From positions 1-50,233 of the IMG/VR virus record IMGVR_UViG_3300021519_000016: a DNA stretch of 50,233 nt, one strand, 5' to 3'. Each line of letters opens with the position of its first letter. The first letter of the stretch is position 1. Both the position numbers and the translations under genes were made by a program. Source of the DNA: a virus. The notes under the pieces were generated by a model. It saw only the letters and a program-made list of their open reading frames with translations. It was not told where the DNA came from and searched no databases. Shown piece after piece: positions 43,179 to 50,233 of this stretch.

Positions 43179-44397
43179 TACAGAGTCAAAACTTATTACA
43201 GCAGTGCTTAAAGATAAGCAGATGCATGTTCTTCTTCAAGCCAATGTTGAAAATCTTTTAAGGACCCATGGAGACATCTGGGGATTTATTCGTTTATACT
43301 TTGAGGCTAATGCAACTTTGCCCCCAGCAGAATTAGTTACAGAAAAATTTAGAGACTTTGAACCAATAGCAAATGTAGGAGCAACAAAGCACCACCTTGA
43401 AGAACTTCAGGGAGAATATTTAAATGATAGCCTAAAAGATATTATTAGATCAGCAGCAACAAATGTTCAAAATAATCAGGGCGTTGTAGCACTTAATGAC
43501 CTTATTACAAAAACCTCAGAATTAAAAAAGAATACATCTGCAATTCGTGATATTGATGTCACTGATCTGGAGTCTGCCGTCGCTTACTTTGAAAATGTAA
43601 AGAAGCAGCAAGAACTCGGTCATGTTGGCATCAAGACTGGTTTGCCAGGATTTGACAATTACTTGCCATCAGGAATCATGCCTGGGCAGTTAGGAGTCTT
43701 CTTGGCATACCCAGGTATCGGAAAGTCGTGGTTGGCTCTCTACTTCGCTGTACAGGCCTGGAAACAGGGTCGTAGCCCACTGGTAATAAGTCTTGAAATG
43801 TCTGAGACAGAAGTTCGTAACCGTGTCTTTACTATTATGGGTGAGGGTAGATGGTCACATAGAAAAATTAGTAATGGTGAAATTGAAATTGATATGCTTA
43901 AAGATTGGCATGCCAAGCATCTTCAGGGTAAGCCAGAGTTCCACATTATTTCAAACGACCAAGGTGGAGAGATTAACCCCTCAGTCCTTCGTGGAAAGAT
44001 TGATCAGTACAATCCAGACTTTGTGATCGTTGATTATCTTCAGTTGATGGCTCCTAATCAGAAGTCAGAGAATGAAACGGTACGAATGAAGAATCTTTCA
44101 AGAGAACTTAAACTAATGGCTATTGGCGAAGAGGTTCCTATCATTGCTATCTCATCTGCTACACCTGATGATGTTAATGATCTTTCTTCAGTCCCTACCC
44201 TGGGCCAAACCGCATGGTCTAGACAGATTGCCTACGATGCTGATTGGGTCTTGGCTATGGGTCGTGCAACTAATAGTGATATTATTGAATGCGCTTTTAG
44301 AAAGAACCGTAATGGATTCATGGGAGACTTCCTTGTTCAGTGTGATTTTGACAAGGGATACTATAGATACAAAGACTTTGAAGATAAGCAGTTATAA
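43171..44397 (+). CDS. DnaB-like replicative DNA helicase
   Basis: This enzyme unwinds the replication fork as a ring hexamer. The N-terminal domain (residues 1-130) is helical. The RecA-like ATPase core has Walker A Y-P-G-I-G-K185-S, Walker B I-V-D288-Y-L-Q-L-M, and D-W-V-L-A-M-G-R near the C-terminus, with the D-Y-L-Q-L motif of the DnaB family. Length (408 aa) is a little short of bacterial DnaB (about 470), as is usual in phages. It starts with GTG, overlapping the previous gene by 8 nt. Codon usage switches toward C-ending codons in the core, perhaps reflecting higher expression. Confidence 0.92.
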   Translation: MNNTESKLITAVLKDKQMHVLLQANVENLLRTHGDIWGFIRLYFEANATLPPAELVTEKFRDFEPIANVGATKHHLEELQGEYLNDSLKDIIRSAATNVQNNQGVVALNDLITKTSELKKNTSAIRDIDVTDLESAVAYFENVKKQQELGHVGIKTGLPGFDNYLPSGIMPGQLGVFLAYPGIGKSWLALYFAVQAWKQGRSPLVISLEMSETEVRNRVFTIMGEGRWSHRKISNGEIEIDMLKDWHAKHLQGKPEFHIISNDQGGEINPSVLRGKIDQYNPDFVIVDYLQLMAPNQKSENETVRMKNLSRELKLMAIGEEVPIIAISSATPDDVNDLSSVPTLGQTAWSRQIAYDADWVLAMGRATNSDIIECAFRKNRNGFMGDFLVQCDFDKGYYRYKDFEDKQL

Positions 44398-44398
44398 T
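44393..44398 (+). promoter_or_regulatory. Possible -10 (TATAAT) 5 nt before a start codon
   Basis: TATAAT overlaps the helicase stop and is 5 nt before the ATG at 44404. It lacks the TG extension. The spacing is one base shorter than in the best leaderless candidates. Confidence 0.4.
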
Positions 44399-44403
44399 AT
44401 GAT

Positions 44404-44757
44404 ATGTCAGAAAATAAGGAGATCTTGCCACCTACGTTCTATCATCATAAACCCATAAAAAGGTTTTATCTTGATGGGGTCATTCACGATGATTCCATGA
44501 TCGGCAGGCTCAAAATAGAATACATAAGATTGTTAGTCTCAGAAATGAAACTAAGCGGGTATGTGCCAAGGCTTGACCTTGACCCAGACTTCACAATACG
44601 ATATAATGATAAAAAGAACTTTTACGAATTTGAATTATCAATACAGGCAGTTTACGCAGGGAAAAGGAAAAGCGAATGGATAGCAGGAATAGACGGAACG
44701 AATCCAATCTTTATACCGCAGACCAAGTTAAAAGAGTCCTTACAGGATCGGGTATAG
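44404..44757 (+). CDS. Unrecognised 117-aa protein overlapping primase
   Basis: The product is mixed alpha/beta with P-P-T-F-Y-H-H-K-P near the start, K-I-E-Y-I-R-L-L-V-S-E-M-K-L-S-G-Y-V-P-R in the middle, and V-Y-A-G-K-R-K-S-E-W near residue 86. It has no ribosome site and may be leaderless. The final 82 nt overlap the primase gene in another frame, a long overlap for this compact genome. It lies between helicase and primase, so a replisome accessory role is possible. Confidence 0.65.
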   Translation: MSENKEILPPTFYHHKPIKRFYLDGVIHDDSMIGRLKIEYIRLLVSEMKLSGYVPRLDLDPDFTIRYNDKKNFYEFELSIQAVYAGKRKSEWIAGIDGTNPIFIPQTKLKESLQDRV

Positions 44758-45620
44758 ATATTGAATCTGATTTATCAGATAACTACATAGTCTTTTGTCC
44801 ATTTCACAACAACCATAGAACCCCAGCAGGAGAAGTACATAAGTCAAACGGTTTATTCTTTTGTTTTTCTTGTCAGAAAACAGCAGACCTCATTGAACTA
44901 ATAATGCATACCTCTGGAAGAACTTATTTTGAATCAGCAAGGTATATTAAGTCAAAAGAAAAGTTAACTAATCTTGTTGATGATATTGATAAAAGTCTTA
45001 TAGTTGAAGAAGAGTTTAAACAGTTTGACATAGAGATATTAAAAAGACTCTATAACAATTTAGTTTCACTAGACAGACCAAAAAATTATTTTAGATCAAG
45101 GCACATAGAGATGCAGTCTTGGACAAAGTTCTCACTTGGTTATTCTGATAAGCAAGATATGGTTACCGTTCCAGTCCACAGCCCAGACGGAATTGCAATT
45201 GGATTTGTTGGTAGATCTGTTGAAGGAAAAGACTTTAAGAACACTCCAGGACTTCCAAAAAGTAAAACATTATTTAATTTGCACAGAGTAAAGAAGTCTG
45301 ATAGAGTGTATGTAGTAGAGTCGTCTTTTGATGCAATAAGGCTTGACCAGGTAGGTATTCCAGCCGTTGCAACCTTGGGTGCAAACGTATCAAACATACA
45401 AACAGGATTGCTTCAAAAGTATTTCAATAACATTATTGTTATTGCTGATAATGATGAAGCAGGAGGAAACATGAAAGACAGGATAATTGAAAAACTTGGA
45501 TCTCGTGTTTCTGTTATTAAACTAAACAATGAGTATAAGGATATTGGAGACATGCCAGATGAGGAACTTAAGAACTTAGAGTTCCAGTTTGACAAATCTA
45601 TATCACTTATGCTAAACTAA
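44676..45620 (+). CDS. DNA primase (zinc-binding and TOPRIM domains)
   Basis: It makes RNA primers for lagging-strand synthesis. The zinc-binding domain has C41-x2-H44 and C63-x2-C66 (C-P-F-H and F-C-F-S-C). The TOPRIM domain has E215 in V-V-E-S-S-F-D-A and D258-N-D260 in I-A-D-N-D-E-A-G, which bind catalytic metal. At 314 residues it lacks the helicase-binding domain of full DnaG and matches phage-size primases. The ATG at 44676 has AAAAGGAAAAG upstream but lies 82 nt inside the previous gene; no later start would keep the zinc domain whole. Confidence 0.92.
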   Translation: MDSRNRRNESNLYTADQVKRVLTGSGIDIESDLSDNYIVFCPFHNNHRTPAGEVHKSNGLFFCFSCQKTADLIELIMHTSGRTYFESARYIKSKEKLTNLVDDIDKSLIVEEEFKQFDIEILKRLYNNLVSLDRPKNYFRSRHIEMQSWTKFSLGYSDKQDMVTVPVHSPDGIAIGFVGRSVEGKDFKNTPGLPKSKTLFNLHRVKKSDRVYVVESSFDAIRLDQVGIPAVATLGANVSNIQTGLLQKYFNNIIVIADNDEAGGNMKDRIIEKLGSRVSVIKLNNEYKDIGDMPDEELKNLEFQFDKSISLMLN

Positions 45621-45644
45621 TATAACAAACAAAGGAGAAATAAT

Positions 45645-46301
45645 ATGAGCGTAGTAAAGGGACTCAAAAACATTAATGCCCTGCTCGACAGACCAAAGTA
45701 CGAAAACGATGGACCAAAGGTTAAGTGGCTAAAACTTGCAGATGGCCAATCAGTCAAGATTCGATTTGTTGAAGAACTTGATGAAGATTCAGCAAACTAT
45801 AATGATGACCGTGGACTTGCACTTGTTGTAAAGGAACACGTAAATCCAAAAGACTACAAGCGTAAGGCTGTAGACACAATAGAGTCAGAGGGTCGTGACT
45901 GGGCAGAAGAAATGCACCGTAAAGATCCAAAAGCAGGATGGCGTGGACGCCTTCGCTTCTATTGCAATGTTTTAGTTGACGATGGAATTGAAGCACCATA
46001 TGTTGCAATCTGGTCAATGGGTATCAGCAAGCAATCATCATTCAACACAATCAAGGAATATGCTATGGAGACTGGAAGCATTTCAAATGTTCTGTGGAAG
46101 TTAAAGCGTAACGGTCAGGGAACTGAAACTAATTACACACTTATTCCATCAGCACCAGACAAAGAGCCATTTGCTTGGGGAGAAATTAAGCCCTATCCAC
46201 TTGAGTCAGCACTTAAAAATATTCCATATGCAGAACAAGAAGCGTTCTATTTGGGCTTTGATGGCCCATCCGTAACTTCATCAACCAACGCAGATTGGTA
46301 A
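45645..46301 (+). CDS. Phage single-stranded DNA-binding protein
   Basis: AAGGAG (45632-45637) precedes the ATG. The 218-residue product has an aromatic and basic core (W-R-G-R-L-R-F-Y-C-N-V-L-V, Y-V-A-I-W-S-M-G) and the segment N-V-L-W-K-L-K-R-N-G-Q-G-T-E-T-N-Y-T-L-I-P, which I know from OB-fold ssDNA-binding proteins of long-tailed actinophages. The acidic tail typical of bacterial SSB is replaced by a short S-S-T-N-A-D-W end. It lies between primase and polymerase. Codon usage is of the highly expressed type (CGT, ATC), as expected for an abundant protein. Confidence 0.82.
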   Translation: MSVVKGLKNINALLDRPKYENDGPKVKWLKLADGQSVKIRFVEELDEDSANYNDDRGLALVVKEHVNPKDYKRKAVDTIESEGRDWAEEMHRKDPKAGWRGRLRFYCNVLVDDGIEAPYVAIWSMGISKQSSFNTIKEYAMETGSISNVLWKLKRNGQGTETNYTLIPSAPDKEPFAWGEIKPYPLESALKNIPYAEQEAFYLGFDGPSVTSSTNADW

Positions 46302-46302
46302 T

Positions 46303-49300
46303 ATGAATTACGTAGGCTTACATGTCCATACACACTTCTCATTATTTGATGGTGTGGCTACTCCAGAAGAATACGTTGACCGTGCAGTTGAGTTAGGGAT
46401 GCCAGCAATTGCCATCACTGACCACGGTACTTTATCTGGGCATAGGGAACTGCACCGTATTGCAAAAGCAAAGGGCATTAAGCCAATTCTAGGTCTAGAA
46501 GGATACATGTGTGCAGACATATCTGATACAAGAGATAAGTCTGAAAGAGAAGGTCAACAAGATCTTGTCTACAACCACATTATCCTTCTAGCCAAGAATC
46601 AAATTGGTTTGGAAAATCTAAACAAGATTAGCGAACTGTCTTGGACAGACGGTTTCTTTAAGAAGCCACGATTTGATTTTACTATTCTAGAAAAGTATAA
46701 AGAAGGAATCATTGTTACCTCTGCTTGTCCAAGTAGCGTTTTAGTTAAGGCACTTGAAGAAGAAGAGTTTGCTATTGCTAAAAAGTATATCTCTTGGTTT
46801 AAAGAACGATTTGAAGACGACTATTACATTGAGGTTATGCCTCACAATGAAGCACACATTAACAAGTATCTTATTGATCTTGCTGATGAATTTGGTGTTA
46901 AGGTAGTTGTTACCCCAGACTGTCACCATGTTGACCCATCACAAAAAGAAGTTCAAGAGTTTAAGTTGCTTATGAACACCCACGGTAAAGTTTTAAAAGA
47001 ATCTACATACGAAAAATCAAAAAAGAAAACAGACATGATGGAGCGCCTCGACTATCTCTATGGTGCAGATCGTCAGATAACATTTAATAAGTTTGATATC
47101 CATTTGCTATCTTATGAAGAGATTAAAGCAGCCATGGAATTGCAGGGGATAGATAGACCTGACATATATTCAAACACAATACTACTAGCAGATACAGTAG
47201 GAGACTATGGTATTCAAGATGGAATGAACCTGCTTCCTGTGCAGTATAAGAGTCCCGATAAAGAGTTAAAAAATATTGCATATGAAGGTTTAAAGCAAAG
47301 AGGTTTTGCAGATAACCCAGAATATGTTGCTAGAGTAGAAGAAGAACTTAAAATTATTAAAGACAAGAAGTTTGCTCCTTACTTCCTTGTAGTTCAAAGC
47401 ATGATTGCTTGGGCTAAAAAAGAAGGAATCATGGTAGGTCCAGGCAGAGGATCATCAGCAGGCTCTTTGGTTTGTTACGCACTAGGGATTACAGACATTG
47501 ACCCAATTAAATATGGATTATTGTTCTTTCGTTTTATTAATCCAGACAGAAATGATTTTCCAGATATCGATACAGACATTCAGGACTCTCGCCGTGATGA
47601 AGTAAAAGACTATTTAGTTAGGCAATACCGACATGTTGCATCAATTGCTACATTCCTACAGTTTAAAGATAAAGGCGTAGTGCGAGATGTTGCACGAGTT
47701 CTTAATATTCCCCTTACAGATGTTAACAAAGTTTTAAAACTTGTAGATACATGGGAAGATTTTTGTACATCAAAATCAACACGAGAGTTTAGAGAAAAAT
47801 ATCCAGAGGTGGAAATGTATGGAGAACAATTACGTGGTCGAATTAGGGGTACTGGTATTCATGCTGCAGGAGTTGTTACTAGTAAAGATCCAATCTTTAG
47901 GTATGCGCCGATGGAAACTCGTTCTTCTCCTGGATCTGACGATAGGATTCCAGTGGTTGGCGTTGACATGGAAGAAGCGGAAAGAATTGGCCTAATTAAG
48001 ATTGATGCTCTTGGACTAAAGACACTTAGTGTTATTCAAGATGCAGTCTTAATGATTAAACAAAATCATTATAAGGATATTGATTTGCTTTCTCTTAATC
48101 TTGCAGACCCAAAGATTTATGAAATGCTTTCAAATGGATATACAAAGGGTGTGTTCCAGTGCGAAGCAAATCCATACACAAACCTTCTTGTTAAAATGGG
48201 TGTAAAGAATTTTGACGAACTTGCTGCATCAAATGCTCTTGTTAGACCTGGGGCCATGAACACAATTGGTAAAGACTACATTGCTCGTAAACATGGTAAG
48301 CAAAATGTTTCCTATAGCCATCAAGTCATGAAGCCGTTTACAATTGATACCTACGGATGTATTTTATATCAGGAGCAAGTAATGCAAGCGTGTGTGCACT
48401 TAGGTGGAATGTCGATGTCAGATGCTGACAAGGTTAGAAAGATTATTGGTAAAAAGAAAGATGCAAAAGAATTTGATTTATATAAAGAGCAGTTTGTTGA
48501 AGGTGCATCAAAGTATATATCTCCAAATAGTGCTCGTGATCTATGGCATGATTTTGAGGCTCACGCAGGGTATTCATTTAACAAGTCACATGCAGTAGCA
48601 TATTCAACGCTATCATACTGGACAGCGTGGCTAAAATACTACTATCCTCTTGAGTTTATGTTTGCTCTACTTAAGAATGAAAAGGATAAGGATAATAGAA
48701 CAGATTATCTTATTGAGGCAAAGCGTATGGGTATCCATATTAAACTTCCACATATTAATGATTCGGATTTTGATTTTAAAATTGAGGGTAAGGGTATAAG
48801 GTTTGGTCTAACAGGAATAAAGTATATATCTACCAATATTGCTGAAAAATATATTGTAGGCAGACCATTTAAATCATACAAAGAACTTGAGGAGTTTACT
48901 TTTACTAAAGGTAACGGGGTAAATAGTCGTGCATTAAACGCTTTAAGAATGATCGGCGCTGCAACCTTTCCAGATAACCCAAGGAACGATGTTGAGATTA
49001 AAGAGAATTTGTACGAGTACTTAAACCTTCCAGAATTTAATATTACTATTCCATCTCACTATTATGCTTTTATTCAAGATGTTACCGACTTTGAAGAAAA
49101 GGGTTCTTATATATTGCTTGGTATGGTAAAAGCAATTAAACGAGGAAAGGGTTGGTCACGAGTTGAAGTTTTGGACAAGACTGGCAGTGTTGGGATATTT
49201 GATGAAGAGGGAACGACTATTGAGACAGGTCGCACTTATCTTATTCTTGCAAATGATAATAGGATTGTTTCTGCAATTCCTGCTGATGAGATGAAGGGTT

Positions 49301-49578
49301 CTTCAAATGCTCTTGTAAAGTTTTTAAGTTACAAACAGTTGCCATATACAGAAGAGGAAATGTTTGTGGTATCGTTTAAACCAAGAGTTACTAAGACTGG
49401 CAAGAAGATGGCATCGCTAACGCTTGCAGATACAAGTAGAGACTTGCATTCTATTACAGTTTTCCCTACATCGTTTGCAAAGGCATACATGCATATTGAA
49501 GAAGGAAAATCTTATAAGTTTGATTTTGGAAAAACAAAAGACGGAACAGTAACATTGGAGGATGTACATGTCAGTTAG
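46303..49578 (+). CDS. DNA polymerase III alpha subunit (DnaE-type, C family)
   Basis: This is the phage replicative polymerase. The PHP domain at the N-terminus shows H7-V-H9-T-H11 and I-T-D-H-G-T. The catalytic palm has P-G-R-G-S-S-A-G-S (residues about 380-390), the acidic pair D421-I-D423 in P-D-I-D-T-D-I, and the third acid D568 in I-K-I-D-A-L-G, matching E. coli D401, D403 and D555. An OB fold (I-L-L-G-M-V-K-A-I-K-R-G-K-G-W) near residue 945 binds DNA. Length 1,091 is near full size. The start follows the SSB stop by one base. The PHP His pattern looks intact, so it may proofread. Confidence 0.95.
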   Translation: MNYVGLHVHTHFSLFDGVATPEEYVDRAVELGMPAIAITDHGTLSGHRELHRIAKAKGIKPILGLEGYMCADISDTRDKSEREGQQDLVYNHIILLAKNQIGLENLNKISELSWTDGFFKKPRFDFTILEKYKEGIIVTSACPSSVLVKALEEEEFAIAKKYISWFKERFEDDYYIEVMPHNEAHINKYLIDLADEFGVKVVVTPDCHHVDPSQKEVQEFKLLMNTHGKVLKESTYEKSKKKTDMMERLDYLYGADRQITFNKFDIHLLSYEEIKAAMELQGIDRPDIYSNTILLADTVGDYGIQDGMNLLPVQYKSPDKELKNIAYEGLKQRGFADNPEYVARVEEELKIIKDKKFAPYFLVVQSMIAWAKKEGIMVGPGRGSSAGSLVCYALGITDIDPIKYGLLFFRFINPDRNDFPDIDTDIQDSRRDEVKDYLVRQYRHVASIATFLQFKDKGVVRDVARVLNIPLTDVNKVLKLVDTWEDFCTSKSTREFREKYPEVEMYGEQLRGRIRGTGIHAAGVVTSKDPIFRYAPMETRSSPGSDDRIPVVGVDMEEAERIGLIKIDALGLKTLSVIQDAVLMIKQNHYKDIDLLSLNLADPKIYEMLSNGYTKGVFQCEANPYTNLLVKMGVKNFDELAASNALVRPGAMNTIGKDYIARKHGKQNVSYSHQVMKPFTIDTYGCILYQEQVMQACVHLGGMSMSDADKVRKIIGKKKDAKEFDLYKEQFVEGASKYISPNSARDLWHDFEAHAGYSFNKSHAVAYSTLSYWTAWLKYYYPLEFMFALLKNEKDKDNRTDYLIEAKRMGIHIKLPHINDSDFDFKIEGKGIRFGLTGIKYISTNIAEKYIVGRPFKSYKELEEFTFTKGNGVNSRALNALRMIGAATFPDNPRNDVEIKENLYEYLNLPEFNITIPSHYYAFIQDVTDFEEKGSYILLGMVKAIKRGKGWSRVEVLDKTGSVGIFDEEGTTIETGRTYLILANDNRIVSAIPADEMKGSSNALVKFLSYKQLPYTEEEMFVVSFKPRVTKTGKKMASLTLADTSRDLHSITVFPTSFAKAYMHIEEGKSYKFDFGKTKDGTVTLEDVHVS

Positions 49579-50233
49579 TTTAGAAGAAGCATTAGCACAA
49601 CTAGATCCTAAGTTAAGGAAAAGACTTGGTAGTGGTGTTGGAATTAACTTTGAATATCAACCAACCCCTAGTTTCGGTTTAAACCGTGCTCTTGGTGGTG
49701 GACTGCCATATGGTAGACAAGTCCTTGTCTGGGGTTCGAAGTCGTCGGCAAAGTCTTCTATGTGCCTTCAGATGATTGCTTTAGCACAAGCAGAGGGAAA
49801 ACTGTGTGCATGGATTGACTCAGAAATGTCATACTCAGAAGACTGGGCTAAACAAATGGGTGTAGACCCATCAAAGTTAATCTACTCACAAGCAAGAACT
49901 ATTAGTGATATGGTTGAAGTTGGTGTTGGATTAATGAATGCAGGGGTTGATTTAATAGTGGTAGACTCTATTACATCAATGCTTCCTTCAATTTATTTTG
50001 AAAAAGATACTGACGAAATGAAGCCTTTGGAAAACACCAAACAGATTGGAGCAGAATCCCGTGACTTTAGTAACGCATGGAAAATGCTTAATTATGCTAA
50101 CAACAAGATTAAGCCTACTCTTCTTGTTCTTATTTCCCAGTCTCGCAATAATATTAATGCTATGTATACTAGCCAGCAGCCTTCTGGTGGTCAGGCTACT
50201 AAGTTTTATTCTTCTTGCATTATTAAGTTATTT
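49568..50233 (+). CDS. RecA-like recombinase (3' partial)
   Basis: The ATG at 49568 overlaps the polymerase end by 11 nt, and 222 residues are visible before the window ends. The Walker A loop reads G-S-K-S-S-A-K62-S, with Ala where bacterial RecA has Gly before the Lys; UvsX-type phage recombinases also vary there. Then come W-I-D-S-E-M-S-Y, matching the RecA W-I-D-A-E motif, Walker B L-I-V-V-D-S-I-T, and the DNA-binding loop region I-S-Q-S-R-N-N-I. It would mediate strand exchange in replication-linked recombination. The C-terminal part is outside the window. Confidence 0.92.
   Translation, partial: MSVSLEEALAQLDPKLRKRLGSGVGINFEYQPTPSFGLNRALGGGLPYGRQVLVWGSKSSAKSSMCLQMIALAQAEGKLCAWIDSEMSYSEDWAKQMGVDPSKLIYSQARTISDMVEVGVGLMNAGVDLIVVDSITSMLPSIYFEKDTDEMKPLENTKQIGAESRDFSNAWKMLNYANNKIKPTLLVLISQSRNNINAMYTSQQPSGGQATKFYSSCIIKLF

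Noticed and set aside
1-50233. tRNA, integrase, lysis and large terminase genes
   Set aside because: I looked for cloverleaf gene ends, a tyrosine or serine recombinase signature, endolysin/holin motifs and a Walker-type terminase and found none in this window.

Overview
The window reads as part of one tailed-phage genome: nearly every gene lies on the + strand, junctions are tight (ATGA, TAATG and TGATG overlaps are common), composition is AT-rich, and a full siphovirus morphogenesis run is followed by a replication run. The 3,041-residue tape measure implies a very long non-contractile tail (about 450 nm at 0.15 nm per residue). An adenosylcobalamin-dependent ribonucleotide reductase, a DnaE-type polymerase, leaderless-type promoters and the style of the tail proteins suggest a phage of a low-GC (perhaps freshwater) actinobacterium. 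The host is inference only. No terminase, lysis or integration gene and no tRNA was found here, so those parts must lie outside.

Region 1 (1-9391) is an accessory island. It opens with about 30 tandem Phe-Phe-Pro(-Pro) units that run in frame into a tail with eight cysteines. Next comes a tightly packed array with seven different Fe(II)/2-oxoglutarate oxygenases of prolyl-4-hydroxylase type. Mixed among them are a small zinc-ribbon protein, two conserved phage proteins of unknown function and two unrecognised proteins, then an FkbM-like methyltransferase and a short-chain dehydrogenase. A terminator closes the island.

Region 2 (9392-11529) is a class II ribonucleotide reductase gene whose control region holds two mutually exclusive hairpins next to an extended -10 promoter. 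Region 3 (11555-24953) holds a large lectin-like tail protein, a small virion-type protein, portal, a prohead protease fused to a scaffold with an internal start, major capsid, a neck/connector set (one gene apparently split by a one-base frame change), tail tube, and two paralogous tail-assembly chaperones in place of one frameshifted gene. Region 4 (24972-41968) holds the tape measure, with an unusual inserted domain, and the tail-tip and fibre proteins. Region 5 (41968-50233) holds a zinc ribbon, an HTH protein, small unknown genes, DnaB-like helicase, primase, SSB, DNA polymerase III alpha and the start of RecA.

A recurring promoter element, TGN-TATA(C/A)T without a -35 box, sits at about nine gene or operon starts. 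In three cases the gap to the ATG is exactly 6 nt and in one it is 7 nt, as expected for leaderless transcripts starting on or beside the A of the start codon. This changes several start codons. The most unusual items are the Pro/Phe-repeat Cys-tail protein beside the oxygenase array, the leaderless extended -10 regulon, the duplicated chaperone pair, and the inserted domain of the tape measure.
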